This document shows positions 7,836-17,409 of a stretch of DNA of 64,000 bases, in pieces; position 1 is the first letter of the stretch; every line of letters begins with the position of its first letter. A program made the translations under genes and the position numbers. The notes below the pieces were generated by a model. That model was given only the letters and a program-made list of their open reading frames with translations. It had not been told where the DNA came from and searched no databases. This DNA is from Clostridiaceae bacterium (GTDB taxonomy: Bacteria; Bacillota; Clostridia; DSM-8532), in assembly GCA_012521105.1 (NCBI GenBank), contig JAAYNA010000122.1, positions 1 to 64,000 on the forward strand, in the 5' to 3' direction.

Positions 7836-9614
7836 TTAATTATTTTTAAGAAACTCATATACTTCTTTTGCATGTTCAACATTCCATTTGAAAACCTCGT
7901 CATAACCCAGGCCTTTTGCCTTTGATGTCATTTCGTTCAGCAGCTGGTTAAACTCTGCTTCGTCTTTCGCATACATCATTCTCCATGAATACTGTTTTAT
8001 AACTGTAGCAACCTGACCCTGCTTCTGCAATAATTCATCAGGCATCACTTCGGGAGCTTTCCCCATAAACACCGGTTTCTTTACAGAAATCATGTTGTTC
8101 TTTATTAAATAATCCTTTGTTGTTAAAGCTCCCATTGCAGCTCTCCAGTTTTTTACCAGTGTACTTGCGCTTTCTTCAAGAACTGAAGTCCAAAGCCTGA
8201 AATCATATGGTTCATTAGTTTCAGGATTTATTGCATTTCTATGTACAAACTCAAAGTTCATTTGATTCTGGCCGTCCTGGTATGAACCACCACCGAATTC
8301 CGCAGGAACATCCACTGCGTTGTTAGGAAGTGCCTGTCTGCCGAAATCTGTAAGCACAGGTCTTCCATCCTTCATTTCCCATGTAAGGCCTTCAGGCCCG
8401 TTGTAATTGGTCATAACACCTTCTGGTGTATACAACCAGTTTATTAGCTCCATCAGGCGTTCAGGATGTTCTGCCTTCGCACCTATACTGATAATTCTGT
8501 GGCCACCACGTTCGTCAAAACCATAAGATATTATTTTCTGACCCTTTATGGGTACGTACCTGAATCCCTTACCCTCATTTACGCGTTCGGGAGTATTATA
8601 CACATTACAGGCCCATGGGAATAATGAGAACAATATTGCACCGTCCTGAAATTTTCTGACAACATCATCATATTTCTGAGATATTGAGTCAGGATCTAAA
8701 AGTCCCATCTGATTGGCATTATAAAACAGTTTCAATGTTCTTATATACCAACCATCGGGATCCAAAGCTCCCTGGCAATCCCCGTCATCTGGGGAATATA
8801 ACAGGAATCCGGCGTTGTTGAAGCCATCCCCTTCATCATATCCAAACAAAGCAGCAAATGCTTTAACGTACATAACCATGTTTCCGTCCCAGTCGGACCA
8901 TATGCTGAAGCCATAGGTGGGCATGCCTGATTCCGAGGTAGGTTCTACTTCCTGCATCCTCTTTAATACATGGAGCAGATCTTCCGGAGATTCTATCTCG
9001 GGCATTCCAATCTTTTCATACAAATCCCAGCGCATTTCCGAATGGTATGTCATCTCCTCTCCCTCTGACGGGCCATCGGGCATGTTTGCAACTGTATGAC
9101 CAATACCATAAACGCTTTTGCCTTTACCAAAGCTAATCCTGTTTTTCTCAATTGCTTTTGAATAGTTCTCAACAATATATTTACCGTAGGTATCCAGTAT
9201 CTGGTCTGTGGTCCAGTCAAACAGGGCATTGGCTTTAAGTGCGTCCAGCCATTTATTGTCTGAGTCGCTTCCAAATATAACAATATCGCCCAGGTCACCT
9301 GCTGCCATCATTGTGGCAAACTTTGTATCTCCGCCTTCGACGTTAGATGCAATCATGTTCATTTCAATATTGAACTTGTCCTTAACAATCTTTGCGAACC
9401 ATCCTGTTTGTTCGCCTGCTTTGTTACCGAGCATTGTAAATACGTCTATCTTATATAGTTCTTTTCCAGCAGGCTCAGTTGTTGCAGGAGTGCTGGCTGA
9501 TTGTGTTGGTGCAGGAGTATCAGCATCCTTTCCTGTATCTGTAATTTTACAGGCAGTCATACTCAAAAGAAGAGCAATAGTTAACAAAGCTGCAAAAATA
9601 CGTTTTACCTTCAT
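7836..9614 (-). CDS. Sugar-binding lipoprotein of a CUT1 ABC importer (LplA/LipO type)
   Basis: An extracellular solute-binding protein of 592 residues, longer than classic maltose-binding proteins and typical of the LplA/LipO group that serves oligosaccharide importers in Paenibacillus-like and clostridial genomes. The signal peptide ends in the lipobox LSMTAC with the lipidated Cys at 22, followed by a Thr/Pro/Ala-rich spacer (about 30-50). AAAGGAGG precedes the ATG. It is the last gene of the unit permease-permease-binding protein, 78 bases after the second permease, and is followed by a strong terminator. The substrate cannot be told from sequence; oligosaccharides derived from plant polymers are usual for the group. 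The nearby YesM/YesN pair is the likely regulator. Confidence 0.9.
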   Translation of the reverse strand: MKVKRIFAALLTIALLLSMTACKITDTGKDADTPAPTQSASTPATTEPAGKELYKIDVFTMLGNKAGEQTGWFAKIVKDKFNIEMNMIASNVEGGDTKFATMMAAGDLGDIVIFGSDSDNKWLDALKANALFDWTTDQILDTYGKYIVENYSKAIEKNRISFGKGKSVYGIGHTVANMPDGPSEGEEMTYHSEMRWDLYEKIGMPEIESPEDLLHVLKRMQEVEPTSESGMPTYGFSIWSDWDGNMVMYVKAFAALFGYDEGDGFNNAGFLLYSPDDGDCQGALDPDGWYIRTLKLFYNANQMGLLDPDSISQKYDDVVRKFQDGAILFSLFPWACNVYNTPERVNEGKGFRYVPIKGQKIISYGFDERGGHRIISIGAKAEHPERLMELINWLYTPEGVMTNYNGPEGLTWEMKDGRPVLTDFGRQALPNNAVDVPAEFGGGSYQDGQNQMNFEFVHRNAINPETNEPYDFRLWTSVLEESASTLVKNWRAAMGALTTKDYLIKNNMISVKKPVFMGKAPEVMPDELLQKQGQVATVIKQYSWRMMYAKDEAEFNQLLNEMTSKAKGLGYDEVFKWNVEHAKEVYEFLKNN

Positions 9615-9692
9615 TTTTTTAACCTCCTTTAAATCATTTATATAAAAAACTTTTAAATGCGCAAATAATATTAAATGAGTGATACGTCAGCC

Positions 9693-10592
9693 TTACCCCT
9701 TTACAGCACCAATCATGATTCCCTTTACAAAGTACCGCTGGAAATATGGATAAACCAAAAGTATTGGTGCAACAACAATCATGGAAACGGTCATTCTTAC
9801 AGAAGTAGGAGTCTGCATATTCTGAAGATTTACATTTATAGGACCCTGAGAGCTTTTTATAATCGATGCAAGTGCTGTTGCTTCATTTAAATACCTGTAA
9901 AGCACAAACTGCAAAGTATAATACTTTGAGTCGGTCATAAGGAACAGGGTATCGGTAAAGGAATTCCACTGGTTCACCGCTGAGAACACTGCTACTGTTG
10001 CCAGAATTGGAGTAATTAATGGGAGGATTATTTTGAAAAATATAACCAAATAACCTGCTCCATCAAGCTGTGCCGATTCCTGCAGCGAATTAGGCATAGC
10101 CTCTATATAAGTTTTAATCAATATAATATTAAAGGGCTGGACAATATAGGGCAGTATGTATGCGAGAAAATTGTTAGTGAGGCCTAAATTCATCATGGTG
10201 ATAAACCATGGGAGAATTCCTGCGTTAAAATACATTGTGACTATTACAAACCGGTACCAAACCTTTCTTCCCCACATTTCTTTCTTTGTAAAAAGATAAC
10301 CCAAAAAGGCAGAAGCTAAAACCGTAAGTAATGTTCCAATAACCGTTCTTGCAAGGGACACTAATGCAGCATTGGGCAGACCCTTTATTTTTAACACCTG
10401 GACATAATTACTGAAATGAATCCCTTTTGGATAAAAGGTAATCAGGCCAAGGCCTGTTAATTCGTTGCTGCTTATTGTATTTATAAATAAATAGTAAAAA
10501 GGAAAAACACATATTAAGGTATAAACTATAAACACAAAATAGTTGATTACATTAAATATTTTTTCCTGACTGCTGTGATTTCCTCTTCTCAT
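9693..10592 (-). CDS. CUT1 sugar ABC importer permease (LplC/YtcP type)
   Basis: An inner-membrane permease of 299 residues with about six hydrophobic segments. The cytoplasmic EAA loop reads ESAQLDGAGYLVIFFKIILPL and would contact the ATPase; the C-terminus FVKGIMIGAVKG is typical of this half of the pair. An in-frame ATG at 10664 would overlap the upstream gene, but the ATG at 10592 has GGAGGC six bases before it and gives the usual N-terminus, so it is chosen. The gene lies 25 bases after its partner permease. Confidence 0.9.
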   Translation of the reverse strand: MRRGNHSSQEKIFNVINYFVFIVYTLICVFPFYYLFINTISSNELTGLGLITFYPKGIHFSNYVQVLKIKGLPNAALVSLARTVIGTLLTVLASAFLGYLFTKKEMWGRKVWYRFVIVTMYFNAGILPWFITMMNLGLTNNFLAYILPYIVQPFNIILIKTYIEAMPNSLQESAQLDGAGYLVIFFKIILPLITPILATVAVFSAVNQWNSFTDTLFLMTDSKYYTLQFVLYRYLNEATALASIIKSSQGPINVNLQNMQTPTSVRMTVSMIVVAPILLVYPYFQRYFVKGIMIGAVKG

Positions 10593-10617
10593 TTTTTGCC
10601 TCCATTTAATTTTATAT

Positions 10618-11547
10618 TCACAGTATTGTTTCACCACGGCCAAACTTTGACAAACCATTTGCAAACATTAATAAAAATACACTTACCAGTGACTTCAAGG
10701 CACTTACAGCTGTTGCAAAGGAAAAGCTTGTGCCCATCATACCAATGTTATATACATACAGATCCAAAACTTCTATATAATCTTTATTTATTGCATTCTG
10801 AAATACATAGTACTGCTCCATGCCATTGTTGATGAAATTGGCTATCTGCAGAAGAAGCAGAACAAAATAAGTCGGCATTATTCCGGGAACTGTAATATGC
10901 CACATCATTCTGAACCTTCCTGCACCATCTACTTTTGCTGCTTCATACAGTTCAGGATCTATGCTTGTAATGGCAGCAAGGTACATAATTGCACTCCAGC
11001 CCAGACCTTTCCATGTACTCCATAAAATCATGGTAAGCCAAACATGTTTATTTGAAGCAAGAAAATTAATTCCCCGATCAATAGCCCCAAGTTGCATTAA
11101 AATACGGTTTACAAAACCGGTGTTAGTTGAAAATAAGGCAAAGGCAAAGGAATAAACCAGCACCCAGCTAATAAAGTTGGGCAGCGTGGTTAATACCTGA
11201 ACAGTTTTCTTAAGCCAGTTTAATTTTATTTCCGACAGGAATATTGCGAAAATTACAGGCAGAACCGAAGTTAATATGCCAAGAGTGCTCATTGCAAAGG
11301 TGTTTCTTAAAACCCTCAGAACCTCTGCAGTTTGTGTCGGATTAGATATAATTGATGTAAACCAGTAAAACCCAACAAACTCATTTTCTCTTAAAGGTAT
11401 CCCCGGCCTGTAATTGTAAAAGGCATACAGCCACCCATGCAGTGGAAGATAGGAAAACAGGAATGTAAGAATTAAAAATGGCAACGCCATAAGAAACAAT
11501 CGGTATTTATCCTTAATATTTATTTTTCTTTTATGCTTGAGCTGCAT
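10618..11547 (-). CDS. CUT1 sugar ABC importer permease (LplB/YteP type)
   Basis: A 309-residue membrane protein, first gene of the importer operon. It has about six hydrophobic segments, starting with FLMALPFLILTFLFSYLPLHG, and the EAA loop YEAAKVDGAGRFRMMWHITV. It pairs with the downstream permease to form the translocation channel. GGAGGC precedes the ATG by seven bases. No ATP-binding gene is in the operon, so a shared MsmX-like ATPase is expected elsewhere on the chromosome. Confidence 0.9.
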   Translation of the reverse strand: MQLKHKRKINIKDKYRLFLMALPFLILTFLFSYLPLHGWLYAFYNYRPGIPLRENEFVGFYWFTSIISNPTQTAEVLRVLRNTFAMSTLGILTSVLPVIFAIFLSEIKLNWLKKTVQVLTTLPNFISWVLVYSFAFALFSTNTGFVNRILMQLGAIDRGINFLASNKHVWLTMILWSTWKGLGWSAIMYLAAITSIDPELYEAAKVDGAGRFRMMWHITVPGIMPTYFVLLLLQIANFINNGMEQYYVFQNAINKDYIEVLDLYVYNIGMMGTSFSFATAVSALKSLVSVFLLMFANGLSKFGRGETIL

Positions 11548-11627
11548 TGATATAGCCTCCAGACAGATTATAGTTTTTCTGGTCTACCAATATTTTATTA
11601 TGACGACCTGGAAATTTATATAATAAT

Positions 11628-11654
11628 AATCAACACTTATTATAAAAATCAACA
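11628..11654 (-). promoter_or_regulatory. Direct repeats upstream of the importer operon, possible YesN site
   Basis: On the minus strand TGTTGATT occurs twice, 19 bases apart (plus-strand positions 11647-11654 and 11628-11635), about 80-100 bases before the first permease gene and within TATAAT-like AT-rich sequence. AraC-type regulators commonly bind two direct half-sites about two helical turns apart. The link to the adjacent YesN-type gene is inference. Confidence 0.35.
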
Positions 11655-11762
11655 GACTTTTCAAATTCACTCAGCGGGGGATTGAAGGTGCCATGAAACA
11701 AAGAGCGGTTCTTCCCTGTTTACAGGAAGGGGCTTTGGGAATTTTGACAGAATCAGTATCAA

Positions 11763-13346
11763 TTATACCGCATTGTTTTTTTGATATTCTCCCGGAGCCA
11801 CACCAAAAAAGTTCTTAAACACAGAGCAGAAATATGACGGATTTTGGAACCCAACTCTGGCAGCAACAGTTGCTACTTTGTTTTTTGGGGATTTTAACAG
11901 TTCTCTTGCCTTTTCCATTCTATATTCGGTTATATACTCATTGAACCTTTTACCGGTGAAATTTTTAAAAATGCTCCCTAAATAGTTTGGCGAGAGAAAA
12001 ACTTCATTCGCTATGGTTTTTATGCTTAGAGGCTCCATGTAACGTTCTTCAATAATAGCTATTACCTTTTTAACGGTTTGTTCGTCATAGCTTAACCTGC
12101 TTTTGTGTACAGACAGAACACTTTCAAAAAAGATCTTCATTTTATTTTTTAAATCCTTAACTGTACACCCGTTCCACATCTTTTCATAAAGATAGTTTCT
12201 TGTAAAGTCGCTATGAATCTTGTATATAAAGATATAAAGGTCGTTGACAATGTTTTTAACAAAATTAATTATAAAATCCATGCTTGCCCCGCGGGCTTCG
12301 TAAACAAAATCAAACAATTCATTCAGCAGTTCAAATACTCTGTTTTCATTTATTGAACCTACAGCGTGTATAAACTGTTTCGAAAAGTAATCTCCATGGA
12401 CCAGAAATTCATTGGCTTTTTCCATGAAGCTTTCCTGTAATTGATGTATCTCACTGTATAGAACCAATTGGTAATCATTCCAGAATATTTGATGCTTTAT
12501 TGCCTCTTTCGCCTGGTTATATGAAACATGCAGTTCTAAAGGACTTGACCCGTTTCCCACACCTATAACAAAATTGTTGCCATATTCGATCTGATTCTTG
12601 GAAATACCGTTATTAAGCCATTCGATTATGGAACCATCCCACTCAAAACATAGGATTATTTCATGGTCTTTTTGATTTTCAGTTAAAAACAGGTAATCTC
12701 TCAGCATAGATTTTTCAGCTAAAAATTCTGATATGTCTTTAAGCCGGTTTGAAGATTCAGTTTTGCTTTCACAGCCATAAGCTTTAATCAGGGCTACTGC
12801 ATACATGCCTTCGGCTTTAACATAAATGTTAAATTCCTGAAGCCCCTTCTGCAAATCTTCTTTCTTGATCATTCCCGAAGCCCATTCAAATAAAAAATTT
12901 GTTTTTGCCGTTTTCCTGCTTTTGTTCAACTGGCTGACCACTCTTTTTTCCCAGCTTGCTTTTTCCCTTTCTTTACGGCATAAAGAAACCACTTCCTCAA
13001 TTATTGGTATTAACTCATCTTCTTCGAAAGGTTTCAGAACATAAGCGTTGGCACTGAAACTAATGGCTTCCTTTGCATATCTGAAATCATCGTACCCGGT
13101 CAGAATTATTATTTTAGTGTGGGGCATAACCTCTTTTATTTTCTTCGACATTTCAATGCCGTCCATACCGGGCATCTTTATATCGGTTAAAATAATATCA
13201 GGTCTAAGTCTTAAGGCTTCCTGATATCCTTCCTCTCCGTCACGGGCTGTTCCGGCTATCTCAATTCCAAAACTTTTCCAGTCCAGGAAATCTATCAGGC
13301 CTTCCCTTTCCCATTTTTCATCCTCAACAATCAAAAGTCGTAGCAA
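11763..13346 (-). CDS. YesN-type response regulator with AraC DNA-binding domain
   Basis: A cytoplasmic response regulator of about 527 residues. The receiver domain has LLIVEDE at the start, the phosphorylation site Asp in DIILTDIKMPGMDG (about residue 55) and Lys in YVLKPF. A long middle region without a known motif follows, then a C-terminal AraC HTH pair (last 100 residues: LSIKTIANEVFLSPNYLGSIF and VATVAARVGFQNPSYFCSVFK). The reading frame opens at a GTG at 13355, but GGGGGTG stands six bases before a TTG at 13346, and starting there gives MLRLLIVEDE, the usual N-terminus, so TTG is preferred. It follows the sensor kinase gene by about 20 bases and probably activates the sugar-importer operon just downstream. 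Confidence 0.88.
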   Translation of the reverse strand: MLRLLIVEDEKWEREGLIDFLDWKSFGIEIAGTARDGEEGYQEALRLRPDIILTDIKMPGMDGIEMSKKIKEVMPHTKIIILTGYDDFRYAKEAISFSANAYVLKPFEEDELIPIIEEVVSLCRKEREKASWEKRVVSQLNKSRKTAKTNFLFEWASGMIKKEDLQKGLQEFNIYVKAEGMYAVALIKAYGCESKTESSNRLKDISEFLAEKSMLRDYLFLTENQKDHEIILCFEWDGSIIEWLNNGISKNQIEYGNNFVIGVGNGSSPLELHVSYNQAKEAIKHQIFWNDYQLVLYSEIHQLQESFMEKANEFLVHGDYFSKQFIHAVGSINENRVFELLNELFDFVYEARGASMDFIINFVKNIVNDLYIFIYKIHSDFTRNYLYEKMWNGCTVKDLKNKMKIFFESVLSVHKSRLSYDEQTVKKVIAIIEERYMEPLSIKTIANEVFLSPNYLGSIFKNFTGKRFNEYITEYRMEKARELLKSPKNKVATVAARVGFQNPSYFCSVFKNFFGVAPGEYQKNNAV

Positions 13347-13368
13347 CAGATTCACCCCCGCTTAAAAC

Positions 13369-15147
13369 TTAAATGTTCTTATCCACTTCAATAGAAACGG
13401 TGGTCCCTATTCCGGGTTTACTGAATATATTAATTGAAAAATTATCACCATAATACGCCCTAAGCCTCTGCATTATATTCTTAACTGCGTATCCACTGCC
13501 TTTTGAGCGTTCTACCATGCCAAGCCTGACCCTGCTTAAGGTGTTACTGTTCATTCCAACACCGTCGTCTATAACTTTTAGACAAATCCTGTCTTCGGTT
13601 AAACCCATATATATAATAATTGTACCATGATACCTTTTAGGTTCTATACCGTGACTCAATGCGTTTTCTACAAGGGGTTGCAAAATGTTTTTAACAATAT
13701 TATACCTATACACCCTTTCATCTATTTTATACACCACATCAAACAAATCATCAAACCTGGTTTTCTGAATTTCAAGATATGACTTTACCATTTCCACTTC
13801 TTCCTCAATACTGATTATTGTAACTCCCTTACTTAATACCAGCCTGTAAAACTTTGCAAGGGAATTGGAGATCTTCATCACTCCGGGGGCTTTTTCCTTT
13901 CTAGCAACCCATGATATTGTAGCTAAAGTATTGTATAAAAAGTGCGGGTTAATTTGTGCTTCCAGGGCTTTTAATTCTGCTTCTCGTTCCATCAGCTGAA
14001 TTTTATAAACGGTTTCAACCAGTTCATAAATCCGCTGCGTCATACGGTTAAAGTTCATTGCCAGTACCCCAAACTCATCCATTGATTTTACAGGGACCGA
14101 GACATTCAAGTTATCGTCTCTTACCTTTTTCATTGCGCTTACAAGCTTTTTTACCCTGTGAAGCAGCATGTTTGTAGTGAAGTATATAATTAAACCCAGA
14201 ACAATTGATGAGGCAGCCAGAACAATAATAATATCCTTAAGGGATTTTCTGATTTCACTGTTGAAATTTTCTACCGGAAAAATACCAACAATTGTACAGT
14301 TTATCTGCTCAATGGGTATCGTTATAATTATTGCCTCGATATCATTTACTTCGCCGATTGTTCTTTTTTGCGATCTGCCCTGAAAATCTTTTAAACCTGT
14401 TTCCGAAACATCGGCCAAATAATATTCGGGGATATTGTTTGACACTATTCTGTTTTTGCTGTCTACTATAAAAACATCTCCCATTTCATTAATTACGGGA
14501 TCTCTCAGCATACCGAACAGAACTTCCTCTTTGACCTCTATTTCCAGCATGCCAAGATATTTTTGCCTTTGCGAAAAAAGTTCCCTGTTATATGAAAACA
14601 CCTGGGTATTGTCGACAACGTTGCGAAAAACATGGGTTTTAGCAGTATGTGAGCTTACCCAACCTTTTTGCTGTGGTTTATCTTCAATCATTTCCATAAA
14701 CCGCTCACTTGCTTTTGTAACGGTAACGCTGTAATAGCTGCTCAGCATTTCACTTATAATAATATTATCAAGGTAGATACGAATGGAATATATACTGTTA
14801 TTCTGAATAAGAATATTTTCAATCAGGGGTGAGTAATTAAACTGATACTGTTCAACCTTTTCATCCAGGTTTTCATATTCATACTCAAGGAAATTCATAA
14901 AATCCGAGTTTAAAGCAAGAATTGCAGAGATGTTTTCAATGACCTTTTCATTCTGAAGGATACTGGCCTTGGTTTGAAGCAGGTTTTGCTCCATAACCAG
15001 TGAAGCCTGGGCAATTGTTGATTCTGAAACCTGATAATGTAAATAAAAGCCTGTGAGTATAATGGGAAGAATAAGAATTGAAAAATACGCAAAAACAAAC
15101 TTCCAGCTTACACTAAGATTTGAAATATAGCGAATCAGCCTTTTCAC
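13369..15147 (-). CDS. YesM-type sensor histidine kinase
   Basis: A membrane sensor kinase of 592 residues. Membrane segments lie at about 17-38 and 303-325 and enclose a large extracellular domain of about 260 residues (Cache-like in length). A HAMP-type linker follows (VKKLVSAMKKVRDDNLNVSV), then the His_kinase motif LEAQINPHFLYNTL with the phosphoacceptor His and a HATPase domain (LQPLVENALSHGIEP, DDGVGMN, GSGYAVKNI). The start is GTG with AGGAG eight bases before. It would detect a sugar or the loaded binding protein outside the cell and phosphorylate the downstream YesN-type regulator. Confidence 0.9.
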   Translation of the reverse strand: MKRLIRYISNLSVSWKFVFAYFSILILPIILTGFYLHYQVSESTIAQASLVMEQNLLQTKASILQNEKVIENISAILALNSDFMNFLEYEYENLDEKVEQYQFNYSPLIENILIQNNSIYSIRIYLDNIIISEMLSSYYSVTVTKASERFMEMIEDKPQQKGWVSSHTAKTHVFRNVVDNTQVFSYNRELFSQRQKYLGMLEIEVKEEVLFGMLRDPVINEMGDVFIVDSKNRIVSNNIPEYYLADVSETGLKDFQGRSQKRTIGEVNDIEAIIITIPIEQINCTIVGIFPVENFNSEIRKSLKDIIIVLAASSIVLGLIIYFTTNMLLHRVKKLVSAMKKVRDDNLNVSVPVKSMDEFGVLAMNFNRMTQRIYELVETVYKIQLMEREAELKALEAQINPHFLYNTLATISWVARKEKAPGVMKISNSLAKFYRLVLSKGVTIISIEEEVEMVKSYLEIQKTRFDDLFDVVYKIDERVYRYNIVKNILQPLVENALSHGIEPKRYHGTIIIYMGLTEDRICLKVIDDGVGMNSNTLSRVRLGMVERSKGSGYAVKNIMQRLRAYYGDNFSINIFSKPGIGTTVSIEVDKNI

Positions 15148-15199
15148 ATTTCTTTCTCCTTACAACTCAAGTTGCATGGGACAGAATATACAGTCGTTG

Positions 15200-15355
15200 T
15201 CAACTTACTAGCCCATAAAAGTAACTGTCAGTGGTATTTGCATTACTTTCTTTAACTGAAGGTTCAATATTTTTAACTGTTATGTATAAAACCAGACCTA
15301 TGAGTGCAAAGAAAATGACTATGGTTAACATGATTTTCAAAAAGTTCTTATACAT
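15200..15355 (-). CDS. Small single-span membrane peptide, 51 residues
   Basis: A short gene on the same strand as the sensor kinase, 52 bases upstream of it. It begins MYKNFLKIMLTIVIFFALIG, continues through a second half of one membrane helix (about 6-26), then has a polar tail of about 25 residues ending YFYGLVS. A CAGGGTGA ribosome binding site precedes the ATG. A Lys-containing N-terminus and a single hydrophobic stretch fit a membrane peptide with the tail outside. It has no recognised family. The position at the head of the yesM-yesN unit suggests an accessory of the sensor kinase. The remaining part of 15148-15543 shows no further gene. Confidence 0.5.
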   Translation of the reverse strand: MYKNFLKIMLTIVIFFALIGLVLYITVKNIEPSVKESNANTTDSYFYGLVS

Positions 15356-15543
15356 AACTATTCACCCTGAACTTCGGATACTTTATACTGATAATATTTT
15401 CCTATATTGAGGATTAATTGTCAACTTACCCATTCCACCCGTTGAAAAAGAAATTTCCTGCAAAATGATATATAATAAATATATACTGCAAGATGCAGGT
15501 TGACACTGTCCAAAACACAGTTATGAAAATAGGGGAGATTAAT

Positions 15544-16473
15544 ATGGGATTTAAAGAAGAAGTGCTTAAATGTCTTGGAACTTTTCCGGAGCCCTGTGAA
15601 TTAAACGCCAGGGTTGTGTCCACTAAAGAACTGGATACTCACGTCCTACAACTGGTGCAATACAATGTTGAAAAGGACGACCGGATTTCTGCCTGGCTGC
15701 TTATACCAAAAAACATAAAGGGTAAAGCACCGGCAATTATTGCTTCCCATCAGCATGCAGGCGAGTTCTATCTTGGTAAATCCGAGCCAGCAGGACTGAG
15801 CAGGAATAAAATGTATCATTACGGTCTGGATCTGTGTCTTCGTGGCTTTGTGGTTTTATGCCCCGATCATCTGGGCTTTGAAGACAGAAGACCTCCTGAA
15901 TATCAAAGGAAAGAAAATCCGCATATTGACGGTGAAGGTTATGAGAGAATATTATTTTTCAAATACCTGTCGTATGGTTCCTCTTTGCAGGCTAAATATC
16001 TGTCGGATTTAACCCGTGGTGTAGACTTTCTTGAATCATTAGACTATGTTGACAGCAGCCGTATAGGTGCCATAGGTCATTCACTTGGCGGGCAGGAAAC
16101 AATGTGGCTTACCTGGTTTGATAAAAGAATAAAGGCAGCAGTATGCTCCTGTGGAATCAGTCAGATGAAGTCTATTTTCAGGGACAATATTAACCATAAT
16201 TTTGCCATGTACTCCTTTGGCATTTTAAATGTGGGGGATATTGCTGATCTTGTTTGCGATATTGCACCAAGACCTTTTATGATGACCAGCGGTAGCAGCG
16301 ATTATATTTTTCCTATGGACGGAGTTATGGAAATACGCGAAAAGGCTGAAAAGAAGTATAAAGAGCTTGGAGTTTCTGATCATTTCCGTTCAGTTTTATT
16401 TAATGGAGGGCATTCCTTCCCCGATGATGTGAAAGATAAAGCCTATGATTTCTTAGACAGGTTTCTTAAATAG
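15544..16473 (+). CDS. Alpha/beta hydrolase, dienelactone-hydrolase / acetyl-xylan-esterase-like
   Basis: A cytoplasmic hydrolase of 309 residues. The nucleophile elbow is GHSLGG with Ser at about 180, the preceding oxyanion region reads IIASHQHAGE and VLCPDHLGFEDR, an acidic residue lies in SGSSDYIFPMDG and the catalytic His in FNGGHSFPDD. Proteins of this shape remove acyl groups from sugars or cleave small esters; the exact substrate is unknown. The start at 15544 is chosen over an upstream in-frame ATG at 15493 because GGGGAG stands six bases before it. It is transcribed away from the adjacent sugar-importer regulatory genes, so a role in deacetylating the imported oligosaccharide is possible. 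Confidence 0.85.
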   Translation: MGFKEEVLKCLGTFPEPCELNARVVSTKELDTHVLQLVQYNVEKDDRISAWLLIPKNIKGKAPAIIASHQHAGEFYLGKSEPAGLSRNKMYHYGLDLCLRGFVVLCPDHLGFEDRRPPEYQRKENPHIDGEGYERILFFKYLSYGSSLQAKYLSDLTRGVDFLESLDYVDSSRIGAIGHSLGGQETMWLTWFDKRIKAAVCSCGISQMKSIFRDNINHNFAMYSFGILNVGDIADLVCDIAPRPFMMTSGSSDYIFPMDGVMEIREKAEKKYKELGVSDHFRSVLFNGGHSFPDDVKDKAYDFLDRFLK

Positions 16474-16488
16474 TATATCAGATATTAA

Positions 16489-16530
16489 AATGCCAGATCG
16501 CTTCATTTGAAGCTCTGATCTGGCATTGTT
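16489..16530. terminator. Terminator between convergent hydrolase and metQ genes
   Basis: ATGCCAGATC (16490-16499) and GATCTGGCAT (16517-16526) form a perfect ten-base stem with a 17-base loop, followed on the plus strand by TGTTT. It lies between the converging ends at 16473 and 16572 and may serve both. Confidence 0.7.
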
Positions 16531-16571
16531 TACGGCTTTATATTAAGGGGGAATAATCAGGAAATATATAC

Positions 16572-17378
16572 TTAAAAAATTGGAATAACCGCACCTTCGT
16601 AATTCTCATTGATGAATTTTCTGACCTTTTCACTTTCCAGTGCTTCCACCAATGCTTTAATTGCCTCGTTGTTTTCATTTCCTTCTTTCACAGCTACTAT
16701 ATTTGCATAGGTTTGAGCTGCCTCCGATTCTTTGTCTTCAACTGCTAAAGCATCTTTGCCAACGTTTAATCCTGCTTCAATGGCATAGTTACCATTAATT
16801 ACAGCCAAATCTACATCCTGCAGTGCCCGGGCAAGCTGAGCTGCTTCGAGTTCTTTAATTACCAGATTTTTTGGATTCGACTCGATATCAAGAACTGTAG
16901 CGGTAAAGCTAACACCTTCTTTTAACTTAATTAATCCTTGGGCTTCCAAAAGCAATAGCGCTCTTGCTTCATTAGTGCCATCATTGGGAACTGCTATGGT
17001 TGCTCCGTCAGGAAGCTCGTCCAGGGATTTTGTCTTTCCCGGATAAATACCAAAGGGTTCATAATGAATGGCTGCAACAGAAACGAGTTTTGTCCCGTTC
17101 TCTTCATTGAAGTTTTTCAAATATGGAAGATGCTGAAAGTAGTTTGCGTCAAGCTCACCATTGTCGGTGGCAATGTTAGGAATAACATAATCGTTGTATT
17201 CCACTATTTCCAGTGTATATCCTTTTTCAGCCAGTATTTCTTTTGCTATTGCCAGAATTTCTGCATGGGGTGTAACACTGGCACCTACCTTTATTGCTGT
17301 TTTTTCTGCCTTGCCGCAGCCTGTAAGTAAAACAGTAAGTAATGTGATTGTAATTAAAATTGTTGTAATTTTTTTCAT
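16572..17378 (-). CDS. metQ: Methionine-binding lipoprotein MetQ (NlpA family)
   Basis: The substrate-binding lipoprotein of a MetNIQ methionine importer, 268 residues. The signal peptide ends in LLTGC with the lipidated Cys at 21. Family signatures include VGASVTPHAEIL, a central DANYFQHLPYL and VPNDGTNEARALLLLE. The ORF opens at 17441, but the ATG at 17378 has AAGGAGG six bases before it and begins a normal signal peptide. It is the last gene of metN-metI-metQ, 31 bases after metI. Substrates of the family include L- and D-Met and sometimes small Met-like compounds or dipeptides. Confidence 0.92.
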   Translation of the reverse strand: MKKITTILITITLLTVLLTGCGKAEKTAIKVGASVTPHAEILAIAKEILAEKGYTLEIVEYNDYVIPNIATDNGELDANYFQHLPYLKNFNEENGTKLVSVAAIHYEPFGIYPGKTKSLDELPDGATIAVPNDGTNEARALLLLEAQGLIKLKEGVSFTATVLDIESNPKNLVIKELEAAQLARALQDVDLAVINGNYAIEAGLNVGKDALAVEDKESEAAQTYANIVAVKEGNENNEAIKALVEALESEKVRKFINENYEGAVIPIF

Positions 17379-17409
17379 ATAAATCCTCCTTTTATATATT
17401 AAATTTATT

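Noticed and set aside
9208-9645. 145-codon plus-strand frame opposite the sugar-binding lipoprotein
   Set aside because: Antisense shadow of a well-supported lipoprotein gene; the hydrophobic end is the mirror of its signal peptide.
15500-15528. TTGACA...TATGAA as promoter of the alpha/beta hydrolase
   Set aside because: The transcription start would fall at or inside the ribosome binding site, leaving almost no leader; the real promoter is probably further upstream.
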